Below are positions 30,039 through 39,991 of a stretch of DNA of 64,000 nucleotides, piece after piece; position 1 is the first letter of the stretch, and each line of letters starts with the position of its first letter. The position numbers and the translations under genes were made by a program. Below the pieces are notes generated by a model that worked only from the letters and a program-made list of their open reading frames with translations, was not told the DNA's origin and did not search any database. The DNA lies in contig CANLRN010000015.1 in NCBI GenBank assembly GCA_947493495.1, forward strand, positions 1 through 64,000, read 5' to 3'. The DNA is from an uncultured Aquimarina sp. GTDB lineage: Bacteria > Bacteroidota > Bacteroidia > Flavobacteriales > Flavobacteriaceae.

Positions 30039-31400
30039 TTATTTTATATGACTAATCACATCGTATTTTGTTACAATATGGTACAAGTCATTTTCTAAAG
30101 CTACCAAAACGGCTGGTGTTCCATTTTTAATAAGTCCTGAAATTTTATCTAATGGAGTATTAGATTGTACAACTGGAAAAGGAGGATTCATAATATCTTT
30201 AATTGGTGTATCTCCAGTATTTTTATCTTCTAGAAAAGCATTGAACAGTGCACTTTCATCTACAGAACCAACAAACCCATCACTATCTAACACTGGTATC
30301 TGGGATATTTTAAACTTACGCATACGCTCTATTGCGTGTGATACTAGTTCTTCTGTTTTAATTGTTATTAAGGGCTTATCTATATGGTTTTTTAAGAGAT
30401 CTACCGCAGTAGATACTTCTTCTTCTAAAAAACCTCTTTCTCGCATCCAATCGTCATTAAACATCTTTCCTACATACCTACTCCCATGATCGTGAAACAA
30501 TACAACTACCACATCATCTTTACTGAAATTATTTTTTAATTGTAATACCCCTTTAATTGCAGCACCAGCACTATTTCCTAAAAACATTCCTTCTTCTTTT
30601 GCTAATTTTTGAGTATATACTGCTGCGTCCTTATCAGTAACTTTTGTAAAACCATCAATAATCGAAAAGTCTACATTTTTAGGCAAAATATCTTCTCCAA
30701 TCCCTTCTGTGATGTATGAATATATTTCGTTCTCGTCAAAAATGCCTGTTTCATGATATTTTTTAAACACAGAACCATATGTATCCACTCCCCATATTTT
30801 TATATCAGGGTTTTTCTCTTTTAGATATTTTCCAACTCCAGATATAGTTCCTCCAGTACCTACACCTACAATAAAATGAGTTACCTTTCCCTCTGTTTGT
30901 TTCCATATTTCTGGCCCTGTACTCTCATAATGCGCTTTGGCATTTGATGGATTATCATATTGGTTTACATACCAAGAATTTGGTGTTTCTTCTGCCAATC
31001 GCTTAGATACAGAATAATAAGACCTAGGATCATCAGGCTCTACATTAGTAGGGCATACCATTACTTTTGCTCCAACTGCTCTTAAGATATCCATCTTTTC
31101 TTTGGATTGCTTATCGGCCATTACACAAATCAGTTTATATCCTTTGATAATTGCAACTAGTGCTAACCCCATTCCTGTATTGCCAGATGTCCCTTCTATA
31201 ATTGTGCTCCCAAGTTTTAATCGACCATCTGCTTCGGCATCTTCTATCATTTTTAGCGCCATACGATCTTTTACAGAATTCCCAGGATTAAAAGTTTCAT
31301 ATTTTGCTAGTACCATAGCATCTATATCCGTAACCAAGGCGTTCATTTTTACCATAGGAGTATTCCCTATAGTTTCTAATATATTTTTTGCGTAGTCCAA
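30039..31400 (-). CDS. cystathionine beta-synthase-type PLP enzyme
   Basis: 453 aa. PLP fold type II: lysine in NPGNSVKDRMALKMIEDAE, substrate loop EGTSGNTGMGLALV, phosphate loop GVGTGGTISGVGKYL. A C-terminal pair of CBS domains (VSHAIERMRKFKISQIPVLD; TPLDKISGLIKNGTPAVLVA) makes it a cystathionine beta-synthase rather than cysteine synthase, though cysteine synthase activity cannot be excluded. It condenses serine and homocysteine. The start is taken at a TTG (31398-31400), since no in-frame ATG exists between the upstream stop and the conserved DYAKNILETIGNTP. Confidence 0.88.
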   Translation of the reverse strand: MDYAKNILETIGNTPMVKMNALVTDIDAMVLAKYETFNPGNSVKDRMALKMIEDAEADGRLKLGSTIIEGTSGNTGMGLALVAIIKGYKLICVMADKQSKEKMDILRAVGAKVMVCPTNVEPDDPRSYYSVSKRLAEETPNSWYVNQYDNPSNAKAHYESTGPEIWKQTEGKVTHFIVGVGTGGTISGVGKYLKEKNPDIKIWGVDTYGSVFKKYHETGIFDENEIYSYITEGIGEDILPKNVDFSIIDGFTKVTDKDAAVYTQKLAKEEGMFLGNSAGAAIKGVLQLKNNFSKDDVVVVLFHDHGSRYVGKMFNDDWMRERGFLEEEVSTAVDLLKNHIDKPLITIKTEELVSHAIERMRKFKISQIPVLDSDGFVGSVDESALFNAFLEDKNTGDTPIKDIMNPPFPVVQSNTPLDKISGLIKNGTPAVLVALENDLYHIVTKYDVISHIK

Positions 31401-31655
31401 AAGTTTATTGTTTTTTACTAAAATTAATTCAGTATCTATTTACTGCTGTAAATATACGAATAGCATAGTATATGAAAGGATGAATAAGGAAAAACAAAAT
31501 AGTACACCTAACAAATATTAGAACTAAACAAATATGAATTTTTTAATTTCTAGACTTCTATGCCTAGCAGCAATCAGTCGTTTGATTTTTTATTTTAACA
31601 GTTAGCCATTATTAAAAAATCAATCTCTAAACTCTACACCATTTTCTTATGCATA

Positions 31656-32897
31656 TTACTGAAATTTAATCGCCTTTGATGGAGAAATCCTAGAGATCAC
31701 ATAAGAAGGAATTAGTAACATTGTTAGACACAATAGCATAGTGCCAAGATTTAGTAATACTATATGTAGCACATCAATATACACCGGTGCAGTGCTAACA
31801 TGGTAAGTAACTGGATTAAGACTTATAACGCCATAGTGTTTTTGGATCAATAGTAAACCGATGCCTATCAGATTACCCCAGAACAAACCCACTAAAATTA
31901 AATAGGCGGCATTGTAGAGAAAAACCTTGCGTATCCCCCAATCATCAGAACCTAGAGATTTTAAAATTCCTATCATTTGCGTTCTTTCTAAAATTAGAAC
32001 TAATAAAGCCGTAATCATATTAATTCCTGCTACTAATATAATAATGGCTATGATCCCAATGATATTAAGATCAAAAAGTTTTAACCATTCGAAAATACTG
32101 CCGTATTTCATTGCAATAGTCTGGGCTTCTAATGTAGACGGAATATTAGCATGAATTTCTCCTCCTTTTTTATCTATTTCATCAAAATCTTTTATAAAAA
32201 CTTCGAAACTGCCTACTTCTCCTTTTTTCCACTTATTCATTTTTTGAATATGTCGAATATCAGCTAAGATATAAGTCTCATCAAATTCTTGAAATCCTGA
32301 ATTATAAATACCTACAATTTCAAAAGTTCTTATATTAGCTGGAGACTTAGAGGTTGATTTCTTTTTTAGAAAAAAAGTATTTACTTTATCTCCTATCACA
32401 AAACCCAATCGATTAGCGGTATATGATGAAATCAATATTTGATTATTTTTAGGATCACTAAAGTCTGGTAATTCCCCATCTATAAGGTATTCTTTAAAAT
32501 AGGTCCAGTTATAATCATCAGAAACACCCTTAATAACTACTCCTTCAAAATCGGTTTCTGTTCTTATGACTCCTGCTTTTGTAGCCACACCTTGCACATG
32601 AGTAATCCCTTTAACATCTGCAAAATCGGGATAAAAATCCTGATTCTTATCAATAGGAACCAGTGATTCTACACTATTATTATTATCATAACTATTGATC
32701 AGGACATGTCCATTAAAGGCTGCTACTTTTTCTCGTATTCTATGCTGTAAGCCAACTCCCGTAGCTATCGTAATCAACATCATAATTACACCGATGGCAA
32801 TGGCAATGATTGCAATTTTTATGATTGCAGATGATATACTACTTTTATGTTCCTTACCTTTGATAAGGCGCTTAGCTATAAAATATTCGAAATTCAA
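31656..32897 (-). CDS. FtsX-like ABC transporter permease (LolE/MacB type)
   Basis: 413 aa inner-membrane protein. One membrane segment after residue 20 (SAIIKIAIIAIAIGVIMMLI), a large periplasmic MacB_PCD domain (about 45-270), then three segments (IIGIIAIIILVAGINMITAL; VFLYNAAYLILVGLFWGNLI; a last one near 375-395). Such permeases extract lipoproteins or export substrates with a separate ATPase, which is not encoded nearby. Best start is a TTG at 32897 giving MNFEYFIAKRLI; a stop lies four codons upstream and no ATG is near. Its start is only eight bases from that of the divergent NamZ-like gene. Confidence 0.88.
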   Translation of the reverse strand: MNFEYFIAKRLIKGKEHKSSISSAIIKIAIIAIAIGVIMMLITIATGVGLQHRIREKVAAFNGHVLINSYDNNNSVESLVPIDKNQDFYPDFADVKGITHVQGVATKAGVIRTETDFEGVVIKGVSDDYNWTYFKEYLIDGELPDFSDPKNNQILISSYTANRLGFVIGDKVNTFFLKKKSTSKSPANIRTFEIVGIYNSGFQEFDETYILADIRHIQKMNKWKKGEVGSFEVFIKDFDEIDKKGGEIHANIPSTLEAQTIAMKYGSIFEWLKLFDLNIIGIIAIIILVAGINMITALLVLILERTQMIGILKSLGSDDWGIRKVFLYNAAYLILVGLFWGNLIGIGLLLIQKHYGVISLNPVTYHVSTAPVYIDVLHIVLLNLGTMLLCLTMLLIPSYVISRISPSKAIKFQ

Positions 32898-32905
32898 GAT
32901 TATTT

Positions 32906-34210
32906 ATGGTTTTTATCAAATATGTTTTCAAAAATACGGTTTTATTATTTCTTCTCATTTTTATTTCTTGCAGAAGCGAAACAAAATTAGTAGTACAAAC
33001 AAATAATGACATTTTTTCAACTCCTACTGAAACAGAAGGTAGTCTACAACCTATCTTAGATTCGATAAAAATATCCAAAAATATTGTAGTTGGCGCTAAT
33101 CAAACCGCAGTATATGTACCGCTATTAGAAGGTAAAAAAGTGGCTGTAGTTGGCAATCAAACATCTGTCATTTTTAAAAAAACAGATAGCAGCGAGCCTT
33201 TAGCATCAATTGGATACACCCATATTGTAGATTCATTACTATCTCACAAGATTAATATCTTAAAAGTTTTTGCTCCAGAACATGGTTTTAGAGGAAAAAT
33301 TGATGCTGGAGAAGCCGTAGTAGATGGAAAAGATATCAAAACAGGAATTCCTATCATTTCTCTATATGGGGAAAACAAAAAACCATCTAATAGTAGCCTT
33401 GCAGATGTAGATATTATGGTTTTTGACATCCAGGATGTAGGGGTACGATTTTATACATACATATCTACCTTACATTATGTCATGCAAGCGTGTGCAGAAA
33501 AAAATATCCCAGTACTCATATTAGATAGGCCTAATCCCAATGGACATTATGTTGATGGGCCTACTCTAGAACCAGCACATGCTAGCTTTGTTGGAGTACA
33601 TCCAATTCCTTTGGTTCATGGAATGACTATCGGAGAATATGCAAAAATGATTAACGGTCAGGGATGGCTAGGAAATAATCTTGTGTGCAATATTACGGTT
33701 ATATCTATTAAACACTATACTCATAAAAAACTATATAGCTTACCTATACGACCATCTCCTAACCTCCCTAATGATATTGCTATCAACCTATATCCAAGTC
33801 TTGGTTTTTTTGAAGGAACAACTATCAATGCAGGTCGTGGAACTGAAATGCAGTTTCAAATATTTGGATCTCCTAATTTTCCTGAAGGTCTATACGACTT
33901 TACATATACTCCTCGACCTAATTTTGGAGCAAAAAACCCTAAACACAAAGGAGAAATCTGCCACGGAAAAGATCTTAGAGATACAAAACGCCTAGATCGT
34001 ATAAACCTACAATGGCTACTTGATGCCTATCAGGATTCTAAAAATAAAAGTGATTTTTTTAAACCCAAATCATTTACTATTCATGCGGGTAACACAAAAC
34101 TACAGGAACAAATAGAACAAGGCTATACGTTTAAAGAGATTAGAAAAACCTGGTATAAAGATTTAGAAACATTTAAAAAAATTAGAAAACAGTATTTACT
34201 ATATGAATAA
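32906..34210 (+). CDS. NamZ-like (DUF1343) lipoprotein, putative exo-N-acetylmuramidase
   Basis: 434 aa. Signal sequence ending in FLLIFISCRSETK with a lipobox Cys22, so outer or periplasmic membrane lipoprotein. The DUF1343 core covers about residues 60-430: VAVVGNQTSVIF, KVFAPEHGFRGKIDAGEAV, DIMVFDIQDVGVRFYTYIST, and NINAGRGTEMQFQIFGSPNF-like TINAGRGTEMQFQIFG. NamZ of Bacillus removes terminal MurNAc from peptidoglycan fragments, so a role in cell-wall recycling is likely. ATG at 32906; a TACCTTTG box at 32855-32862 inside the opposite gene may be its promoter. Confidence 0.85.
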   Translation: MVFIKYVFKNTVLLFLLIFISCRSETKLVVQTNNDIFSTPTETEGSLQPILDSIKISKNIVVGANQTAVYVPLLEGKKVAVVGNQTSVIFKKTDSSEPLASIGYTHIVDSLLSHKINILKVFAPEHGFRGKIDAGEAVVDGKDIKTGIPIISLYGENKKPSNSSLADVDIMVFDIQDVGVRFYTYISTLHYVMQACAEKNIPVLILDRPNPNGHYVDGPTLEPAHASFVGVHPIPLVHGMTIGEYAKMINGQGWLGNNLVCNITVISIKHYTHKKLYSLPIRPSPNLPNDIAINLYPSLGFFEGTTINAGRGTEMQFQIFGSPNFPEGLYDFTYTPRPNFGAKNPKHKGEICHGKDLRDTKRLDRINLQWLLDAYQDSKNKSDFFKPKSFTIHAGNTKLQEQIEQGYTFKEIRKTWYKDLETFKKIRKQYLLYE

Positions 34211-34248
34211 AAAACATAGCTACTAATAGATTTGATTTTCGATACGTT

Positions 34249-34770
34249 TCAATACCCTCTTTTATTACTCTTGTGCGCTAATGGGATACGCTCTTTCATT
34301 TTTTCTACAATAGCATACGCTGCGGGACATATTGCCATATTTTGCATGGTTACATTAGAAATCTGATAAATTTTCTTTCGATTGGTATGCGGATATTCCC
34401 TACACGCTTTTGGTCGAACATCGTAGATTAAGCAATAGTTATCAGCTGCCAGAAAAGCACAGGGAGTTTCTTGTAATACAAGATCTCCATCTTCATCTTT
34501 TTTTAAATATTTTTTTTCAAATTGATATGACTTTATTTTTAGGTGTTTTGCAATTCGATCCACATCTACATCTGTAAATAAAGGCCCTGTGGTCTTACAA
34601 CAATTCGCACAATCTAAACAATCTGTTTTCTGAAACTCATTAGTATGCAATTCCTGCATAATTACATCGAGGTTCTTAGGAGGTTTTTTTTTAAGTTTTG
34701 CAAAATACTTTTTATTCTCGTTCTGCTTATCTTTGGCCAGTTTCGGTAATTGATCTATGAGTTCTTGCAT
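34249..34770 (-). CDS. YkgJ-family cysteine cluster protein
   Basis: 173 aa with the zinc or iron-sulphur type motif TDCLDCANCCKTTGPLF near residues 50-66 and the later cysteines CAFLAADNYCLIYDVRPKAC, ending in REYPH. The family function is unknown; metal binding is inferred. It is convergent with the NamZ-like gene and divergent from the methyltransferase, 38 bases between starts. ATG at 34770. Confidence 0.88.
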   Translation of the reverse strand: MQELIDQLPKLAKDKQNENKKYFAKLKKKPPKNLDVIMQELHTNEFQKTDCLDCANCCKTTGPLFTDVDVDRIAKHLKIKSYQFEKKYLKKDEDGDLVLQETPCAFLAADNYCLIYDVRPKACREYPHTNRKKIYQISNVTMQNMAICPAAYAIVEKMKERIPLAHKSNKRGY

Positions 34771-34808
34771 AGTGTAAAATTACAAATTATGAATTGAGAA
34801 CCATACGA

Positions 34809-35531
34809 ATGGATAAAGATATTTTTGGAGAAGCTATTAAAGACTTTTATACTACTACTCATGAAGAAGATATTATAGTAAAGGCTCCTGATTTTGATGA
34901 TGATACAATCCCAGTATCGTACTTATTTAGATCATACTCAGAAATGCCAATTATCGAAAAAAAAGCGCTAGACATAAGCTATGGAAAAATATTAGATGTT
35001 GGTAGTGGTGCGGGGAGTCATAGCCTTTTTTTACAAAACGATCGTAAATTAGATGTACAGGCAATAGATATTTCTGTGGGTGCCATAGAAATTAGTAAAA
35101 AAAGAGGTGTTAAAAATGCTAGTGTCCAGAATATTTATGATCTAAAAAACAGACAATTCGACACCCTTTTGTTTCTGATGAATGGTAGTGGCATTATAGG
35201 CAAACTAGATGCTATTGATAACTTTTTTATGCATATAAAAAGAATACTGTCTCCTGGTGGACAGCTGCTAATAGATTCCTCAGATCTTTCCTATTTATTT
35301 ACAGAAAATGATGGAGGTTTCTGGGTAGACACCTCTGCCAATTATTATGGCGAAATGCGTTATAAATTATCCTATAAAAATCATGAATCTGATTGGTTTG
35401 ATTGGTTGTATATTGATTATGACACCTTAAAAGGTGCGGCTAAGACTAATGGTTTTATGTGTGAATTAATTATAGAAGGTAATCATCATAATTACCTAGC
35501 TAAACTTACTGCGGCATCTGATACCCTTTAG
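34809..35531 (+). CDS. class I SAM-dependent methyltransferase
   Basis: 240 aa from the ATG at 34809 (MDKDIFGEAIKDFY); a TTG five codons earlier also opens the frame. Motif I is ILDVGSGAGSHSLFLQ near residue 60-75, with an acidic motif II (LDVQAIDISVGAIEISKKRG) and post-motif GGQLLIDSSDL. The substrate is unknown. Its 3' end overlaps the 3' end of the convergent DUF2059 gene by 26 bases. Confidence 0.85.
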   Translation: MDKDIFGEAIKDFYTTTHEEDIIVKAPDFDDDTIPVSYLFRSYSEMPIIEKKALDISYGKILDVGSGAGSHSLFLQNDRKLDVQAIDISVGAIEISKKRGVKNASVQNIYDLKNRQFDTLLFLMNGSGIIGKLDAIDNFFMHIKRILSPGGQLLIDSSDLSYLFTENDGGFWVDTSANYYGEMRYKLSYKNHESDWFDWLYIDYDTLKGAAKTNGFMCELIIEGNHHNYLAKLTAASDTL

Positions 35532-36039
35532 CTTTTAATTTTTCTATAGTGTTTTTATATAAATCTCTACTCCATAGCTCACTCACTTCACTAACCATAG
35601 ATTTTAAAGAATCACTTTGGTTTTTTACTCTTTGACCAATATCAGAATTAAAAAATTCTGAAAGTTTTACTTTCTGATCCTCAGACATCTGAGACATATC
35701 CGCTACCATCTGCTTACCTGTATCTGATTCATAAAAGGTAATGAGTGATTTTATATCTTCATGAGAAAAATTACCTCTGTACGCAGAAACCAACAATGAT
35801 TTAATAGTCGTTAATGATTCTTTTTTTATTCCTTTTAATTCTTGCCATACTGTATCTGGAATATTCTGAGAACTATATTGACTTTTTAGTAGGTCAAACA
35901 TTTGATCTATTGCTGCACTATATTGTTTCTCTGTGCCGTTTAATCCTAGATACTTCAAAGCATCTTCATGGTATGATTTTTGCTGCGAATATGCCGTAAC
36001 TGTTAAAAATAATGTTACACAAAAAGCTAAATATCTCAT
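35506..36039 (-). CDS. secreted DUF2059 family protein
   Basis: 177 aa with an N-terminal signal peptide (MRYLAFCVTLFLTVTAYSQQ, cleavage after about residue 18). The DUF2059 helical region follows (FDLLKSQYSSQNIPDTVWQE, then DIKSLITFYESDTGKQMVAD). Function unknown; periplasmic by signal. Starts 35 bases from the divergent metalloprotease lipoprotein gene. Confidence 0.85.
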   Translation of the reverse strand: MRYLAFCVTLFLTVTAYSQQKSYHEDALKYLGLNGTEKQYSAAIDQMFDLLKSQYSSQNIPDTVWQELKGIKKESLTTIKSLLVSAYRGNFSHEDIKSLITFYESDTGKQMVADMSQMSEDQKVKLSEFFNSDIGQRVKNQSDSLKSMVSEVSELWSRDLYKNTIEKLKAKGYQMPQ

Positions 36040-36074
36040 AAATTCATTTATTTACTAATTCTTGTACTCTATTT

Positions 36075-36845
36075 ATGCAAATTACAAAAATCTTCAGTAT
36101 TCTTATGATTAGTTCATTAATTCTTATTGGATGTTCTAATGATGATGATAATTCGCCTACTAATGTTAATCAAACTGCAAATAAACAATCATTAGGTAGT
36201 TCTGCTACTGATCTTCTAAACGATACTACTTATAAAGGGCTTACCGTAGAAATGGTTTCTGTACAAGGATTCGAGCCTACACCAACGGCGATAAATGCTT
36301 TTAAAAAATTTTTAGAAGATCGCCTTTTTAAGCCTGATGGTATTAGTATCAATCAACGTTCTGTAGCTTCATCTAATATGGCTCCTTTTACAATAGAAGA
36401 AATAAGACAAATTGAAAATACGAACAGAACAAAATTTAATGAAGGAGATGAAATTACTGTATATGTCTATTTTACTGATGGTGCGAATGAGGAAGATAGT
36501 GGTAATAGGGTTACATTAGGCACTGCATATCTAAACACTTCTATAGTGATTTATGAAAGCACACTCCGCAACTTAAGTAGTCGTTCCAATTCTCCTATGC
36601 TATCTACCATAGAAACTGCTACACTCAATCATGAATTTGCACACTTACTAGGTTTGGTGAATCTAGGCACTCCCTTACAATCACAACATGAAGATAGTGA
36701 AGCAAAAGGCCATTGTAATATAGAAAATTGTTTAATGGAAGCTGCTATAGAATTTGGTAGTGGTATGATGGATATGCTAGGCAATGGAGTACCAGAACTG
36801 GATGCACTATGTATTGCTGATCTACAAGCCAATGGAGGGAAGTAG
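36075..36845 (+). CDS. zinc metalloprotease lipoprotein
   Basis: 256 aa. Lipoprotein signal ends SSLILIGCSNDDD (Cys20). The zincin motif HEFAHLLGLVNLG lies at about residues 187-199, an HExxHxxG form with a further histidine in SQHEDSEAKGHCN, so a metzincin- or archaemetzincin-like active site is likely. NCLMEAA provides a methionine that might form the Met-turn; this is inference. Exposed at the cell envelope. Substrate unknown. ATG at 36075. Confidence 0.8.
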   Translation: MQITKIFSILMISSLILIGCSNDDDNSPTNVNQTANKQSLGSSATDLLNDTTYKGLTVEMVSVQGFEPTPTAINAFKKFLEDRLFKPDGISINQRSVASSNMAPFTIEEIRQIENTNRTKFNEGDEITVYVYFTDGANEEDSGNRVTLGTAYLNTSIVIYESTLRNLSSRSNSPMLSTIETATLNHEFAHLLGLVNLGTPLQSQHEDSEAKGHCNIENCLMEAAIEFGSGMMDMLGNGVPELDALCIADLQANGGK

Positions 36846-36890
36846 TCTTTTTTCTACAACTACATCTTCATTCTTTAATTTTAATATTTA

Positions 36891-38525
36891 TTACTCAATT
36901 CCATACACTTTCTCTCCACCAACATAGGTAGCGTATACTTTGATATTCGGAATTTTATCTTCTTCAACCTGCATAATATCATCTTCTAGGATTACAAAAT
37001 CAGCAAATTTATTTGCGGAGATACTTCCTTTTTCTTGTTCTTCGAAATTGCTGTACGCAGCCCAGAGCGTCATCCCTTTTAAGGTTTCTTCTCGTGTTAA
37101 TGCATTTTCTTTTTGGAAACCTCCATCTGGGTACTGTTTTAAATCTTTTCTAGCAACAGCTGCATAAAAAGTATAAAATGGACTTACTTTTTCTACTGGA
37201 TAATCAGTTCCTAATGCTAGCTTACCCGTTTTATTGAGTAATTGTTTATAAGCATATGCTCCTTTAATACGTTCTTCACCTAGTCGTTCATCAGCCCAAT
37301 ACATATCACTGGTAGCATGTGTAGGTTGCACACTCATTACTAAATTATTATCCAGTATATCAAATTCTTCAGGAGCAACTACCTGAGCATGTTCTACTCT
37401 CCACCTTCTGTTAGATTTATCTTTTAACGCATCATAATACGTATGCATCACCACTGCATTAGCAGAATCACCAATCGCGTGGGTATTCATCTGAAAAGGT
37501 GAAGCTGCCAATCTTTTAGCTAATTTTTTAAACTCCTTAACTCCAATAATCATTGCCCCGTGATGCTCATCTTTATCTGAGTATGGTTTTTTTAGCACAG
37601 CCCCTCTAGAACCTAGTGCCCCATCAGCATATACTTTAAAAGAAGAAACATTGAGCTTATCTGTTTTATACACTCCTTTATTCAAGTAATAGTCTACATA
37701 ACTAGGCACATTACTTACCATAGCATACATCCTAATTTTTAGCTGATCTATTTTTTGTAAACTATCGATAACAGTTATTACTTCTGGACTTAATCCAGCA
37801 TCATCTACAGTAGTTAATCCATAACTAAAATTAATTTTTTCTGCATCTTTTAATGCTGCTACTTGCTCGGCAATTGTAGGTTGAGGAAAAATAGCTTCTA
37901 CCAACTCCATAGGATTATCAATCAATATACCAGTAAGTTTACCATCTTTCTGGAGAATCTCTCCACCAGCAACCTTAGTATCTAATGTTATTTTGGCAAG
38001 GTCTAGAGCTGCCTGATTAACCAACAATGCATGCCCATCTACTCTAGTCACTGCTACTGGCGTTTCTGGAAACAAGCTGTCTAATTTTTCTTTGGTAGGA
38101 AATTCTTTGACTTCCCAATCATTCTGATCCCAACCGCGACCTGTAATAAAAGACGCTTTTTTCTTTTTCTGAAAATTAACAATCCGAGTTAATACTTCAT
38201 CATAACTCTTCGTGCCGATCAGATCTACTTTCTGCTGTTGTACCCCTAATCCGTAAAAATGACAATGTGCATCAATCAGACCTGGCACAATTGTTTTGCC
38301 CTGTGCATCTATAGAATCTGTACACGAATATGTTTTACTTACTTCAGCTAAACTCCCAACTGCAATGAACTTATCATCTTTGATCACAAAAGCTTTTGCT
38401 TTGGGTTGTGTATCATCTACAGTGTATATATTGGCATTAAAAACCAGCAAGTCTGCTTCTGCTTTAGGTTCTTGACAAGAAAGAACAAAAAGTATACTAA
38501 GGGTTCCTAAAAGTATTTTTTTCAT
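36891..38525 (-). CDS. YtcJ-like amidohydrolase lipoprotein
   Basis: 544 aa from the ATG at 38525, which makes a lipoprotein signal (MKKILLGTLSILFVLSCQEP, Cys17); an upstream ATG ten codons earlier spoils it. Amidohydrolase features: metal site DAHCHFYGLG near residue 85, HAIGDSANAVVMHTYYDAL, and LALGTDYPVEKVSPF near the end. Family members hydrolyse amides or related bonds; the substrate is unknown. It is convergent with the metalloprotease lipoprotein gene, 45 bases apart. Confidence 0.88.
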   Translation of the reverse strand: MKKILLGTLSILFVLSCQEPKAEADLLVFNANIYTVDDTQPKAKAFVIKDDKFIAVGSLAEVSKTYSCTDSIDAQGKTIVPGLIDAHCHFYGLGVQQQKVDLIGTKSYDEVLTRIVNFQKKKKASFITGRGWDQNDWEVKEFPTKEKLDSLFPETPVAVTRVDGHALLVNQAALDLAKITLDTKVAGGEILQKDGKLTGILIDNPMELVEAIFPQPTIAEQVAALKDAEKINFSYGLTTVDDAGLSPEVITVIDSLQKIDQLKIRMYAMVSNVPSYVDYYLNKGVYKTDKLNVSSFKVYADGALGSRGAVLKKPYSDKDEHHGAMIIGVKEFKKLAKRLAASPFQMNTHAIGDSANAVVMHTYYDALKDKSNRRWRVEHAQVVAPEEFDILDNNLVMSVQPTHATSDMYWADERLGEERIKGAYAYKQLLNKTGKLALGTDYPVEKVSPFYTFYAAVARKDLKQYPDGGFQKENALTREETLKGMTLWAAYSNFEEQEKGSISANKFADFVILEDDIMQVEEDKIPNIKVYATYVGGEKVYGIE

Positions 38526-38808
38526 GGTGTGTTGAACTTGAAATGTGTTACTCAATAAAAATAAAGATAAAAATGATGATATCGTGGTTTTATCTTTTTC
38601 TTAACTTTTTGACACGTATAGGTATTCGCTTTTTATATCTCTTATGTATTACATTTGCTTTCTGAAGACAGTAAATAAAATAATGAGCTACTTCATAATA
38701 TAGACAGAAAATTCATGTCATTTTAAATTTATTTAATATGGTATACTATTTCAATATTTAGGTGAATATTGGATGTAATTTTTTGGTATCAAAAACGACT
38801 CAAGAAAC

Positions 38809-39657
38809 ATGATTAAAGAATTTAAAGAATTGTCTACAGATGCATTATTCAAAATAGCTAATGAAGAATTACTAAACACTTATAAAGTATCAAAACTTGT
38901 AGATTTTTTTACTTTTATTTGGGCAAAAAAAACCACTTTACTTCTCGAAATTGATGGAGTATCAATAGCTTTAGAACCAAATAATATAATTGTCCTTACA
39001 CCCAATCAATATCTTAAATATATAGAAGGAACGGATAGTATCATATATCAATTTAATAGAGAATTCTATTGCATCAAAGATCACGATAAAGAAGTAAGCT
39101 GTATCGGAATATTATTTTATGGCAACCAAAATACTTCGATTATAAAGCTTAATGAGACTCATCAGAGAAAATTAGATTTAATGCATCAAGTTTTTCTCGA
39201 TGAACTCGAAACCGTAGATAACATACAAGCAGAAATGCTACGCATGTTAATGGCGCGTTTTATTATTACTACTACTCGACTCATTAAACAGCAAAGTGAT
39301 TTTAATAATGTGTATGATACGCAAATAGATCTCATCCGAGAATTTAATGTACTAGTAGAGCACCATTTTAGGAAAGAACATTCCGTATCTTTTTACGCAA
39401 ATAAACTATTTAAGTCTCCTAAAACATTATCCAATAATTTTTCAAAATTCAAGAAAACACCTTTACGAATTATTCATGAGCGCATCATTCTTGAAGCTAA
39501 AAGATTATTAATTTACACAGAAAAATCTGCTAAAGAAATAGCCTATGAAATTGGTTTTGATGATGCCTCACATCTTAGTAGAATGTTTAAGAAACATACT
39601 TCATTATCTCCTTCAGAATTTAAAAAGAAATTAATACTTGATCCAGTAGCTAATTAG
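38809..39657 (+). CDS. AraC family transcriptional regulator
   Basis: 282 aa. N-terminal cupin-like sensing part (about 1-165), C-terminal AraC DNA-binding domain with two helix-turn-helix motifs: HSVSFYANKLFKSPKTLSNN and EKSAKEIAYEIGFDDASHLS, closing RMFKKHTSLSPSEFKKK. ATG at 38809. It stands before a DoxX-like, an AhpD-like and a cupredoxin-like gene in the same direction but a terminator follows it, so it may control them in trans. A TACATTTG box lies about 155 bases upstream. Confidence 0.9.
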   Translation: MIKEFKELSTDALFKIANEELLNTYKVSKLVDFFTFIWAKKTTLLLEIDGVSIALEPNNIIVLTPNQYLKYIEGTDSIIYQFNREFYCIKDHDKEVSCIGILFYGNQNTSIIKLNETHQRKLDLMHQVFLDELETVDNIQAEMLRMLMARFIITTTRLIKQQSDFNNVYDTQIDLIREFNVLVEHHFRKEHSVSFYANKLFKSPKTLSNNFSKFKKTPLRIIHERIILEAKRLLIYTEKSAKEIAYEIGFDDASHLSRMFKKHTSLSPSEFKKKLILDPVAN

Positions 39658-39991
39658 TCTGTGGTCGAGAATACAGCAAAAATGAAGCAAATTTCATAAA
39701 AATAAAAGAAGGGAAAAAACTTCTTACTTTTATTGTTTTTAGCTCAAAAAAACAGGTGAAATGTATAGTTTCTATTCTGAAAATCATATACAAAGCTATT
39801 GTAGAGTCTCTAAGATATGTGATTTATTGATTTCATAAAAGAACAACCAACTCTCCCAAACATAACGATGTCGTATAAATAATGATCTAAAAGAATTGTA
39901 TTTTGTCATTAGAAAAGATACCTTTAAGTAAAAAAAATACACTCTTTTGCCTCAATATTTTATACACAAATCACAAATCTTAACAAACAAA
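39658..39991. other. intergenic region after the AraC-type gene
   Basis: 334 bases. The left end holds a terminator-like hairpin; the remainder is AT-rich without a coding remnant. The promoter of the DoxX-like gene should be here, but no good TAnnTTTG box was seen. Confidence 0.5.
39702..39741 (+). terminator. terminator after the AraC-type gene
   Basis: AATAAAAG and CTTTTATT plus inner AAG/CTT form an imperfect stem, followed by GTTTTT. It lies 45 bases after the stop codon. Confidence 0.5.
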
